Source: JACCSI01 sp035575715
Lineage (GTDB): Bacteria; Acidobacteriota; Vicinamibacteria; Vicinamibacterales; UBA2999
Direction of reading: 5' to 3'
Length of the DNA stretch: 64,000 nt
Assembly (NCBI GenBank): GCA_035575715.1
Contig: DATLXN010000022.1
Coordinates: 62,001-126,000 of the forward strand
Of this stretch, positions 23,787 to 32,163 are shown one piece after another. The position numbers were made by a program, and so were the translations under genes. How positions within the stretch are numbered: position 1 is the stretch's first letter; every line of letters starts with the position of its first letter. The notes beneath the pieces are model-generated. The model saw only the letters and a list, made by a program, of their open reading frames with translations. It had not been told where the DNA came from and did not search any database.

Positions 23787-25070
23787 CTACTCCGGCCTGA
23801 GCGCGGCGATCAGTTTTGGATCCAGTCGCCACGTGACCTTCGGCCCGGCCGAGACCCACACCGAGCCGTGCGCGACGACAATGGCGCCCCCGCCGGTGCC
23901 GGGGAAGCGTTGCACGACGCGGTTGGTGGCCGGATCAATCCGCGTGATCGGGACACCGTCCGCGCTGATCCACACCGAGCCTTCACCCACCGCAATGTCG
24001 CCGTGAGCGATCGATTCGCTGACGGCGATCGTGGTGGTCACCTTGTTGCTCTTGGCATCGACCCGGCTGACTGACCCGTCGCCGCGATTGAGCGTCCATA
24101 CTGCGCCTTCGCCAAACACGATGCGGCCTGGACGTGGCCCGACTTTGATTGTGGCGACAATCGCGTTCGTGAACGGGTCGATGCGCGTGACCAGGTCGCC
24201 GTCTTCGCTGGTCACCCACAAGGCGTCGCCGCCTGACATCACAGCCGCCGGTTTGCCGGCAACGTAGGCTTCGGCCACGACAAGGTTGATGTCGGGGTCG
24301 ATGCGCGACAGTACGCCTTTGGATTCGGTCAGTGCCCAGATGCTGCCGACCGCATGCGCAATGCTGCCGGCCGGCGTGACGATCGGCAGCGGCATTGACG
24401 CAGACACATTGCCGCCCTTGATGCTGAGGCGAGACAGCTTGCCGGCGTCGCACTGCGGCACCCACAGCGCATCGCCAACCGCTGCCAGCGATGCACAGGG
24501 CGCGGCCCCGGTGACGATCGGCGCGCTCGGGGTGTTGTTCCTGGCGTCGATCCGCATTACCGCATTGCCACCGGGCTGGGTGACCCACAGCGCGTCTTCG
24601 GTGACGGCGCTACCGGGCGCGAGTTGGATTGCGATCACCGCATCAGGTTTGAGCCGCGAGAAATGAATTTCCGCGGGCGGGCGCGGCGCTTTGGCGGTCG
24701 CGTTTTGCGGTGGGGACGGAGGTTGGGGCGCTGGCGCTGGCGGGGACGGAGGTCGGGTCGCTGACGCTGGTGGGGACGGAGGTCGCAGGGTCTCGCCGAT
24801 GGGGGACGGAGGTCGGCTGATCTGCCCGGAATGAGGTCGAATTAGGCCAACAAAAACGCGGCTGGACTGAGGCGGGGACGGAGGTCGGGCTTGGGCGATC
24901 GCCGGGGACGGAGGTCGGGCCGGGAGGACCGCCGGGGACGGAGGTCGGATGGGTCGCAAGGCGGGGGACGGAGGTCGGGTCTCGGCGGCAGGTCCAGTCT
25001 CGGCGACCGCCGCGGTGGCAAAAACTGCCAGAATCACTGCAAAATACGCGAGGCGGCGCCGGGCATCCAT
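23787..25070 (-). CDS. exported YncE-like beta-propeller with Pro-rich repeat linker
   Basis: A 427-residue protein. A signal peptide (ends AAVAE) is followed by a Pro-rich linker (about residues 32-130) made of ten-residue repeats with the core RPPSP. A C-terminal propeller of YncE/Vgb type carries repeats such as DALWVTQPGGNAVMRID, GSIWALTESKGVLSRID and GSVWISADGVPITRID. The linker resembles cell-wall or periplasm-spanning spacers. Ligand and role are unknown. It is divergent from the DUF1549/1553 gene, with starts only some tens of bases apart. Confidence 0.82.
   Translation of the reverse strand: MDARRRLAYFAVILAVFATAAVAETGPAAETRPPSPALRPIRPPSPAVLPARPPSPAIAQARPPSPPQSSRVFVGLIRPHSGQISRPPSPIGETLRPPSPPASATRPPSPPAPAPQPPSPPQNATAKAPRPPAEIHFSRLKPDAVIAIQLAPGSAVTEDALWVTQPGGNAVMRIDARNNTPSAPIVTGAAPCASLAAVGDALWVPQCDAGKLSRLSIKGGNVSASMPLPIVTPAGSIAHAVGSIWALTESKGVLSRIDPDINLVVAEAYVAGKPAAVMSGGDALWVTSEDGDLVTRIDPFTNAIVATIKVGPRPGRIVFGEGAVWTLNRGDGSVSRVDAKSNKVTTTIAVSESIAHGDIAVGEGSVWISADGVPITRIDPATNRVVQRFPGTGGGAIVVAHGSVWVSAGPKVTWRLDPKLIAALRPE
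24712..24978. repeat. 30-base coding repeat with an invariant 14-15-base core
   Basis: GGGGACGGAGGT recurs at 24712, 24742, 24772, 24802, 24874, 24904, 24934 and 24964, with a degenerate copy near 24826. The spacing is 30 bases except around the degenerate copy. On the minus strand it encodes RPPSP. All five codons are identical across almost all units, including third positions, while the 15 bases between cores differ freely. Confidence 0.88.
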
Positions 25071-25095
25071 GCCGTTGCATAATACAGCTCTCCCA

Positions 25096-28000
25096 ATGAG
25101 GTCATGGATGCATCAGTCCGCGGTGCGCGCGTCGCTAATCACGTGCTTCGGCGTTGCCCTGTGGATCGGCGCACTGAGCACCGTCCACGGTTCCGGACCG
25201 GGGCGGGCACTGGCACTGACACTGGCACCCGCGAAATCACCGGCACCGGGCAGCGCACAGGCACCGGCACCGGGCACCCTTCGACTCGCTTCGCTCGCTC
25301 AGGGCAAGCCGGCACCGAGCGCGCCAGTAGCTGCCGCGAATTCCGCGCCTTCCGCAGACCATTTTGAGGCGAAGATCCGACCCCTCCTCGCGGCGAACTG
25401 TTACGCCTGCCACGCCGAATCGGCGATGGCCGGCCTGCGCGTCGACTCGCGCGAAGCCCTGATCCGCGGCGGCGAGACCGGCCCGGCGCTCATCCCTGGC
25501 AAACCGGAAGACAGCGCGCTGATCAAAGCGATTCAACACGCCGAAGGCTTTCCCAAGATGCCGCGCGGCCGCGCCAAGCTGCAACAAGCCGACATCGATC
25601 TCCTCACCGAGTGGGTGCGCGGGGGCGCGGTGTGGCCTGCGTCCGGTACTGCCGCGCCAGCGCCGATGGCATCGCACGAGAAGCCGGTCACCGACGCACA
25701 TCGCGCCTATTGGGCCTTTCAACCGATCGTCAAATCGATGGTCCCCGCCGTGCGGGATGCATCGTGGGCCAAGAACGACATCGATCGCTTTGTCCTAGCG
25801 CGACTCGATCGCGACGGCTTGAAGCCGGTCAAGGGCGCCGACAAGCTGACGCTGCTGCGCCGGGCCTCGCTCGACCTGACTGGTCTGCCGCCAACCCCTG
25901 AAGAAGTTGACGCGTTCCTCGCCGATCACTCACCCGACGCCTTTGCCAAAGTCGTCGATCGCCTGCTCGCCTCGCCGCGTTACGGCGAAGCATGGGGCCG
26001 GATGTGGCTCGACGTCGCCCGCTACGGCGAAGACGACTATCGCAGCCTTGATCCAATGGGTCGTGGCCTCAATCCCTATCCCAACGCGCATCTCTATCGC
26101 GACTGGGTGATCCGCGCCTTCAACGAAGACCTACCCTATGCCCAGTTCGTGCAGGCGCAGCTGGCGGCGGATCTGCTGGAACCCTCCACCCGCGTGCGCC
26201 AACTGCCGGCGCTCGGCTTCCTCGGTCTCGGCCCCTGGTATTACGACAACGGCGCGGTCGAAATCACCCGCGCCGACGAACGTCACGACCGCGTCGATGC
26301 CGTCAGCCGCGGCTTCCTCGGCATGACCGTCGGCTGCGCCCGCTGTCACGATCACAAGTACGACCCGATCCCGACCAAGGACTACTACGCGCTGGCCGGC
26401 GTGTTCCTCAATGCCGAGTATCACGAATACCCGCTCGCGCCGAAAGCGATCGTCGACGACTACAAGGCGACCGAAAAGCAGTTGAAGCGCAAGAACGAGC
26501 TGCTCAGCGAGTTCATGGGGACCGAGTCGCGTCAGCTCGCCGAGACACTCGCCTTCCAGAGTTCCAAGTACATGCAGGCGGCGTGGCAGGTCAAAGGTGA
26601 GCTCAAACGCGATCGCATGCGCGTCATCAACACCGAGAAGATTGATTACGAATTGTTCGATCGCTGGCTGACCTTCCTCGACAAGCGCCCAGTGTTCTAT
26701 CCCTATCTGAAGGACTGGCAGGCGATGATCGCCAAGGGCGGCACGGCGAAAGAAGCTGAGAAGCTGGCCGATGACTTCCAGAAGCTGCTCCTCGACATCG
26801 TCATCGAACAGCGCGAGGTCAAGAAAGAGAACGACATCATCGCCGCGCGGGCGCTGCCGACGGCGAAGCCGAGGGAGCCGGCGAATCTCCCCAACGAGTT
26901 CAAGACCAACGACGACTTCTGCCCCGGCTGCGGTCTCGAACTGCGCAGCATGACCGTCGAGCGCTCGGCGCTGTTCAACGATGTCTTCCGCCAGAACCTC
27001 GAGCCGGATGATGCGCCGGGCAAGCCGGCGCGACCCGGATTGCTGCAGTTCAACGGCTGGGGCCTCGAACAGCGGCTCGGCGGCGATCGTCGCGCACTGA
27101 TCGACGTGCTGCGTAAAGATATCGAGACGATGGAAAAGGCGATGCCGACGAAGTACGCCTACGTCCACGGCGTGCGCGATGTCGAGAAGCCGGGCAACCT
27201 GCAGGTCCACTTGCGCGGCAACCCTCATCGTCTTGGCGATCCGGTGACGCGCGGCTTCTTGACCGTGCTGAGTCCGACCGAGCGCAAGCCACTGACAACT
27301 GGCAGCGGCCGTCTCGATCTCGCCAACACCATCGTCGAACAACCGATCGCAATTCGGGTCATCGTCAATCGCGTCTGGAAGGAACACTTCGGTACCGGGC
27401 TGGTCAACACGCCAAGCAACTTCGGGATCAACGGCGACAAACCAAGTCATCCCGAGCTGCTCGATTACCTGGCGCAATACTTCGTCGATCACGGCATGTC
27501 GATCAAAGCGCTGCACCGCGAGATCATGGCGAGCGCCACGTATCAACTCAGTGCCGATCACGATGCTGCGGCGTTGGCCAAGGATGGCGGCAATCGTCTG
27601 TACTGGCGCGCCAACCGCAAGCGGATGACTGCCGAACAGATCCGCGATTCGATCCTGTTCGTCTCCGGCGCGCTTGATACCAAGCTCGGTGGCCCGTCGG
27701 TGGCGCTGTCGCCGCTGACCGATCGCCGCACCGTCTACGGCAAGGTCAGCCGCTACAAGCTCGATGAGTTCATGCAGCTGTTCGACTTTCCGAGCCCGAG
27801 TCAAAGCTCGGAGCAACGCTTCGCGACCAATGTGCCGTTGCAGCGGCTGTTCTTCATGAACAGCGATTTCATGCAGCAGCACGCCGAGCGGCTGGCAGAA
27901 AAGGTGGCCGACGAAACGGACGATGCGGCGCGGATCGAGAAGGCCTACAAGATGATCCTCGGCCGGGCGCCGACAGCTGCCGAAGTCAAGATTGGCCGCG

Positions 28001-28281
28001 ACTTTTTACAGGCGGAGGCGATCAAGCAATACCAAGAGCGCCGCGCCGATGTCGCGAAGGCCGAGAAAGAAAAGGCGGAGAAGGACAAGGCCGGCACGGC
28101 GTCGTCCGCACCGGCGTCCGACACCTCGGCTGGCGCTGACGAACCGATGCCCGGCATGATGTCCGGCGTCACGCCCGGCGCGAAGCCGGGGCCGGCGACG
28201 GAGAAGATGCTGCCGGTCACGACCTTCGGCCGCTACTTAAAGATTCTGCTTAGTTCGAACGAATTTATTTTCGTGAGCTGA
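25096..28281 (+). CDS. exported DUF1549/DUF1553 protein with N-terminal cytochrome-c-like domain
   Basis: About 1060 residues. A signal sequence is followed by a planctomycete-type cytochrome c domain with CYACH, then DUF1549 (starting near DIDRFVLARLDRDGL and containing a second CARCH in the GCARCHDHKYDP motif), then DUF1553 with IVNRVWKEHFGTGLV and ALHREIMASATYQ. A CPGCGL pair lies in the middle. This family is always found with DUF1501 proteins in Planctomycetes and Acidobacteria and is thought to act in surface polymer breakdown. ATG 25096 is annotated; ATG 25108, with GAGG six bases upstream, is an equally good start. The tail is Lys/Glu- then Pro/Gly/Met-rich. Confidence 0.9.
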   Translation: MRSWMHQSAVRASLITCFGVALWIGALSTVHGSGPGRALALTLAPAKSPAPGSAQAPAPGTLRLASLAQGKPAPSAPVAAANSAPSADHFEAKIRPLLAANCYACHAESAMAGLRVDSREALIRGGETGPALIPGKPEDSALIKAIQHAEGFPKMPRGRAKLQQADIDLLTEWVRGGAVWPASGTAAPAPMASHEKPVTDAHRAYWAFQPIVKSMVPAVRDASWAKNDIDRFVLARLDRDGLKPVKGADKLTLLRRASLDLTGLPPTPEEVDAFLADHSPDAFAKVVDRLLASPRYGEAWGRMWLDVARYGEDDYRSLDPMGRGLNPYPNAHLYRDWVIRAFNEDLPYAQFVQAQLAADLLEPSTRVRQLPALGFLGLGPWYYDNGAVEITRADERHDRVDAVSRGFLGMTVGCARCHDHKYDPIPTKDYYALAGVFLNAEYHEYPLAPKAIVDDYKATEKQLKRKNELLSEFMGTESRQLAETLAFQSSKYMQAAWQVKGELKRDRMRVINTEKIDYELFDRWLTFLDKRPVFYPYLKDWQAMIAKGGTAKEAEKLADDFQKLLLDIVIEQREVKKENDIIAARALPTAKPREPANLPNEFKTNDDFCPGCGLELRSMTVERSALFNDVFRQNLEPDDAPGKPARPGLLQFNGWGLEQRLGGDRRALIDVLRKDIETMEKAMPTKYAYVHGVRDVEKPGNLQVHLRGNPHRLGDPVTRGFLTVLSPTERKPLTTGSGRLDLANTIVEQPIAIRVIVNRVWKEHFGTGLVNTPSNFGINGDKPSHPELLDYLAQYFVDHGMSIKALHREIMASATYQLSADHDAAALAKDGGNRLYWRANRKRMTAEQIRDSILFVSGALDTKLGGPSVALSPLTDRRTVYGKVSRYKLDEFMQLFDFPSPSQSSEQRFATNVPLQRLFFMNSDFMQQHAERLAEKVADETDDAARIEKAYKMILGRAPTAAEVKIGRDFLQAEAIKQYQERRADVAKAEKEKAEKDKAGTASSAPASDTSAGADEPMPGMMSGVTPGAKPGPATEKMLPVTTFGRYLKILLSSNEFIFVS

Positions 28282-28307
28282 GCAGTTATTTCTGACATCT
28301 GGCACTT

Positions 28308-29765
28308 ATGTCCCACACCTCCGTCCCCCCCGTGACCCGCCGCGAAGCCCTCTGCCGCATTGGCAATGGCTTCGGCATGCTGGCCTTCGCCAGTCTGGTC
28401 GGCCAGTCGCTGACTGCCGCCGAACTGCAGAAGCGGCCGGTGGCCGCGGCAGCGAGCGGTGGACTGCATCACCCGGCGCGGGCCAAGCACGTGATCTTCC
28501 TGTTCATGAACGGCGGCTTGTCGCAGGTCGACAGCTTCGACCCCAAGCCGATGCTCGACAAGTTTCACGGCCAGCCGCTGCCTGGCGGCATCGTGGCGAC
28601 CGAGCGCAAGACCGGGTCGCTGATGAAGAGCCCGTTCACGTTCAAAAAGTACGGCAAAAGTGGCCTTGAGGTCAGCGAGATCTTTCCGCATGTCGGCGCC
28701 TGCGCCGATGACATCTGCGTGATCCGCTCGATGCATACGGACATTCCGAATCACGAACCGTCGATGCTGATGATGAACACCGGCCACAGCCAGGTCGGCC
28801 GCCCATCACTTGGCTCGTGGCTCACCTACGGGCTCGGCACCGAAAACAAGAATCTGCCAGGCTACGTGGTCCTCTGTCCCGATATTCCGACGACAGTCGG
28901 TCCACCGTTGTGGAACAGCGCGTTCCTCCCGGCGGTGCAGCAGGGCACGTTCATCCCGAGCAAGGTCGAGCGGCCCGATCAGATCGTCGGCAAAGATTTC
29001 GACCCCAAGAAGCTGGTCTCGTTCATTCATAACAAGTCGTTCACGCTGGCCGAACAACGCCGCGAGCTCGACTTGCTGGCCTCGCTCGATAAGTTACAGC
29101 GTGGCGATGCGACGCCCGATCCGCAGCTCGATGCGGCGATCGGGGCAATGGAAACTGCTTACCGGATGCAGACCGAAGCGCCGGACGTGTTCGACATTCG
29201 CAAAGAGACGCAGGCGACGCTCGAACTGTATGGACCTGGGAGCACCGCGCGCGGATGCCTGATGGCGGTGCGGCTGGTCGAACGCGGTGTGCGCATGGTG
29301 CAGGTGTATTACGCCAAGGGCGATCCGTGGGATGCGCACGCCGACATTCAGCAGCACCGCAAGAACGCCAAAGATTCCGACCAGGGATTTGCGGCGGTGA
29401 TCAAAGACCTTAAGTCGCGCGGACTGTTCGATGACACGCTGGTGGTGTGCGGCTCAGAGTTCGGACGCACGCCGGTGGTCGAAGTCGGCGGGGGCGCCGG
29501 CACGATCGCCAGCGGCCGCGATCACAATCCGTTTGGCTTCAGCATGTGGCTGGCAGGTGGCGGCGTCAAAGGCGGCATGACCTACGGAGCGACCGATGAC
29601 TTCGGGTTCAAGGCGGTGGAGAAACCGGTGCATGTGCACGACCTGCACGCGACAATCCTTCACCTCATGGGAATCGATCACACCAAGCTGACCTATCGCT
29701 ACAGCGGTCGTGACTTCCGGCTGACCGACGTCTCCGGAAATGTGCTCCACGACATCATTGCCTGA
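28308..29765 (+). CDS. DUF1501 protein (sulfatase-like fold, Tat-type signal)
   Basis: A 485-residue DUF1501 protein. The N-terminus TRREALCRIGNGFGMLAFA looks like a twin-arginine signal. The body has the alkaline-phosphatase/sulfatase-like core: HVIFLFMNGGLSQVDSFDPKP, RSMHTDIPNHEPS, GRPSLGSWLTYGLG, and SEFGRTPVVE toward the end. DUF1501 genes are nearly always downstream of DUF1549/DUF1553 genes, as here with a 26-base gap, so the two form an operon. The biochemical activity is not established. Confidence 0.92.
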   Translation: MSHTSVPPVTRREALCRIGNGFGMLAFASLVGQSLTAAELQKRPVAAAASGGLHHPARAKHVIFLFMNGGLSQVDSFDPKPMLDKFHGQPLPGGIVATERKTGSLMKSPFTFKKYGKSGLEVSEIFPHVGACADDICVIRSMHTDIPNHEPSMLMMNTGHSQVGRPSLGSWLTYGLGTENKNLPGYVVLCPDIPTTVGPPLWNSAFLPAVQQGTFIPSKVERPDQIVGKDFDPKKLVSFIHNKSFTLAEQRRELDLLASLDKLQRGDATPDPQLDAAIGAMETAYRMQTEAPDVFDIRKETQATLELYGPGSTARGCLMAVRLVERGVRMVQVYYAKGDPWDAHADIQQHRKNAKDSDQGFAAVIKDLKSRGLFDDTLVVCGSEFGRTPVVEVGGGAGTIASGRDHNPFGFSMWLAGGGVKGGMTYGATDDFGFKAVEKPVHVHDLHATILHLMGIDHTKLTYRYSGRDFRLTDVSGNVLHDIIA

Positions 29766-29768
29766 CGG

Positions 29769-29845
29769 CAGTCGCCAGTCGCCAGTCGCCAGTCGTCGGT
29801 CGCCAGTCGCCAGTCGCCAGTTACCGGCTACCGGATACCGGTTGC
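29769..29845. repeat. heptamer array, CAGTCGC changing to CGGCTAC
   Basis: Eleven seven-base units start three bases after the DUF1501 stop codon: CAGTCGC x3, CAGTCGT, CGGTCGC, CAGTCGC x2, CAGTTAC, CGGCTAC, CGGATAC, CGGTTGC. The unit changes gradually along the array while the register holds. It separates convergent genes ending at 29765 and 29861. Confidence 0.92.
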
Positions 29846-29860
29846 CAGTTCAAAGGGCGC

Positions 29861-31399
29861 TCACTTCGTGGGCGGTGGACTACAGGAGCTGTTCCCAGCA
29901 GCGTCAGTCGCACACACACGATAGGCCGCCGACGCTGGCACATCTGACGGCCACGCGGCACGCCACAGGTATTCCCCGTACCACTGCATCGGCACTTCGC
30001 GCGCGCCCTGTGCGGTAGTCCACTCGACGACCACCTTCTTCCATTCAGTAGCCAGGCTCGGACTCTTGCGATCGTGGACGCGCGCGCGGACCACGCGCAG
30101 TGCGCCGTCAGTGGCGCTGACTAACGTGATCGATGGCGGCGCCTTGTCCGGGGCAAGCCCGCGCCCGGCGAAGATGCGTTCATCGGTCGCCTTCGGATGT
30201 TCGCCCTGCGCCTGGATCACATCCATCCGTCCGTCGCCATCGAGATCCGCGAGCGCGAGGCCGAGGGTGCCCGGCGTCGGCTCGCCGTCGAACACCTTGA
30301 GATCAACGGTCAGGTTGCCTTTCCCGTCATTGCGCAGCAGGCGATCTGGTCCGCTCAGCGAGCCGACGACGAAGTCGGCATCGCCGTCGGAGTCGACGTC
30401 GAGGAATGCGACCATGTTGTCGTCTTCGCCGACGTTGTGCGCGTCGGGCCACCACGTATCGGTGACATCACGAAATCGTCCCTTGCCGTCGTTGCGAAAG
30501 ACATGCTCGCGCCGGCTCGATCCGTTGCCGCCGACGATATCGCCGTCGTTGATGGTGACGAGGTCGAGAAAACCGTCGCCGTCGAGGTCCATCGGCTCGA
30601 ACTCGTAGTTGTTGGTGTACTGGGGCATCGCGCGCGGGTCTTCGGCGAATGTGCCGTGGCCGTCATTGCGGTACAAGGTGCTGTTGGCGCAGCGCTTACA
30701 CGACACCAGCAGGTCGAGATCGTAGTCGTTGTCAGTGTCGGCGAGTTCGATATCCCACGAGAAGCGAATCAACCCGGTCGGCATCCGCCCGGCCCCATCA
30801 CTGAACCGGCCGCGGCCATCATTGACCCATAACAGCATGCGGCCGCCGTCGTTGGTCATGTTGTTGCCGGCGCCCCAGTCGGCAAGCACCGCGTCGAGAT
30901 CGCCGTCGCCATCGACGTCGCCCAACTCGAGATCGCCGATGCTGTTGAGGCTGCGCGGCAGATGCGTTGGGGTGACGTCGTCGAAGGCGCCCTTGCCTGT
31001 CCCAAGATACAACCGGCTTTGCGTTTGATAGGTGTTGCCGACCAGGATGTCGGTGAGGCCGTCGCCGTTGACATCGCGCGCCTTGATTACGCGCGCGAGG
31101 CCAGGCGCCTTACCAAATATCGCTCCGCTACGATCCTCGAACTTGAAACCCTGACCGGTGTGGAAGAAGGCGCCATTGACCTCCGGCGCGCCCGGTTCGG
31201 AATAGTTGCCGCCGTTAGCAAACAGCAGGTCGGGCCGGCCGTCGCCGTTGAGATCGGCGATCTCGACTTTATTTGTCCACGCGGCGGTGGTGCCAAGGGC
31301 CTCTTTGGTAACGTCGTTCCACAGCACCGCCTGTGGCGCTTGTGCGAGCCCAAAACCTGCCGCAAACAAAAAGAAACGTGCCCGACCAATCAACTGCAT
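29861..31399 (-). CDS. secreted FG-GAP/VCBS repeat protein
   Basis: A 512-residue exported protein with a signal peptide (ends GFGLAQA). At least seven FG-GAP/VCBS repeats follow, each with a calcium-loop-like core such as DLNGDGRPDLLFANG, DVNGDGLTDILVGN, DVDGDGDLDAVLAD, DLDGDGFLDLVTI and DVDSDGDADFVVGS. They form an integrin-alpha-like propeller. The C-terminal ~90 residues, ending WRAAWPSDVPASAAYRVCAT, look like an Ig-like domain. Such proteins are probably surface adhesins or ligand binders. Tandem repeats bound the gene on both sides. Confidence 0.9.
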   Translation of the reverse strand: MQLIGRARFFLFAAGFGLAQAPQAVLWNDVTKEALGTTAAWTNKVEIADLNGDGRPDLLFANGGNYSEPGAPEVNGAFFHTGQGFKFEDRSGAIFGKAPGLARVIKARDVNGDGLTDILVGNTYQTQSRLYLGTGKGAFDDVTPTHLPRSLNSIGDLELGDVDGDGDLDAVLADWGAGNNMTNDGGRMLLWVNDGRGRFSDGAGRMPTGLIRFSWDIELADTDNDYDLDLLVSCKRCANSTLYRNDGHGTFAEDPRAMPQYTNNYEFEPMDLDGDGFLDLVTINDGDIVGGNGSSRREHVFRNDGKGRFRDVTDTWWPDAHNVGEDDNMVAFLDVDSDGDADFVVGSLSGPDRLLRNDGKGNLTVDLKVFDGEPTPGTLGLALADLDGDGRMDVIQAQGEHPKATDERIFAGRGLAPDKAPPSITLVSATDGALRVVRARVHDRKSPSLATEWKKVVVEWTTAQGAREVPMQWYGEYLWRAAWPSDVPASAAYRVCATDAAGNSSCSPPPTK

Positions 31400-31420
31400 G
31401 CGCAGCGGATCATAACGCCG

Positions 31421-31490
31421 GTAGCGGGTGCTGAGTGCTGGGTGCTGAGTGCTGAGTGCCGGCTACCGGCTACCGGCTACCGGCTACCGG
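31421..31490. repeat. heptamer array, GTGCTGA changing to CTACCGG
   Basis: Ten units in register: GTAGCGG, GTGCTGA, GTGCTGG, GTGCTGA x2, GTGCCGG, CTACCGG x4. CTACCGG recurs, in another phase, in the array at 29769, and GTGCTGG recurs in the array at 49867. It fills most of the space between genes 31399 and 31529; the rest shows nothing. Confidence 0.92.
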
Positions 31491-31528
31491 GTGCACCGCA
31501 GCACCTGCATGTTGTTACTAAACAGGCA

Positions 31529-32050
31529 CTATTTCTTTGGCCGAGGCGCGTCACCCAGCACGTGCTCTTCGCCGATATCCGGGCGGGTGCCGGTGACGAA
31601 GCCCTTGACCAGCTCATACAAGACCACCGGCTTCGGCTCGGTCACTTCCAGAAACATCGCGGCGTGGACGTCGACGCCGATCAGCACCAGGCGTGGATCG
31701 TCCGGGGTGCCGGCACGAGGGTCATCGTTATCCTCGAACCACATTTTCCAGTCAGGCGCATAGAGTTCTTTGATCTTGGCCCGGTCACGCGTCACCGTGG
31801 CGATTCCCGACACCGAGATCCATTCGCGCGTGTCGTCCTTGTAATAGGTGAGATTGATGTGTCGATCGAACTCGAGGTCGCGCAACTTGGCGGTGTCCTC
31901 CGCGGTTACGAACCACAAGTCAGCACCATCCGCTGCCCTCTGATTGGCCATCGCCCGTGATTCCAAATGGCCGTCCGGCCGCCGCGTCGTCATCATCGCG
32001 ATTTCGATCTCTTCTATGAGACCGTAGAATTTTTCTAACTCCGTCTTCAT
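31529..32050 (-). CDS. pyridoxamine 5'-phosphate oxidase-like protein (general stress protein 26 type)
   Basis: A 173-residue flavin-reductase-like split-barrel protein. It starts MKTELEKFYGLIEEIEIAMM, followed by TTRRPDGHLESRAMA, the ADLWFVTAED strand, and REWISVSGIATVTRDR, which is the usual order of the general stress protein 26 family. Members bind FMN or F420. The ATG at 32050 has GGGAGA five bases upstream; longer frames to 32398 enter the P450 gene and are rejected. The tail GEEHVLGDAPRPKK is short and basic. Confidence 0.87.
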   Translation of the reverse strand: MKTELEKFYGLIEEIEIAMMTTRRPDGHLESRAMANQRAADGADLWFVTAEDTAKLRDLEFDRHINLTYYKDDTREWISVSGIATVTRDRAKIKELYAPDWKMWFEDNDDPRAGTPDDPRLVLIGVDVHAAMFLEVTEPKPVVLYELVKGFVTGTRPDIGEEHVLGDAPRPKK

Positions 32051-32163
32051 AAATTCTCCCGACGTTCGAGCGATGCACGATACACACCGTGTCGAAGCTC
32101 GGCTACAGAGAATTTTCTCGCCACGAAAACAGGGGAATGCTGATTGAAGGAGAGTGAAACGAC

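Noticed and set aside
24712..24978. Regular 30-base core-plus-variable pattern resembling a CRISPR array
   Set aside because: The whole stretch is an open coding frame giving RPPSP repeats, the repeat and variable parts are only about 15 bases each, and there are no cas genes.
26131..27882. 583-codon open frame on the minus strand
   Set aside because: It lies antisense to the DUF1549/DUF1553 gene, its protein has no signal or domain, and long shadow frames are expected at this GC content.
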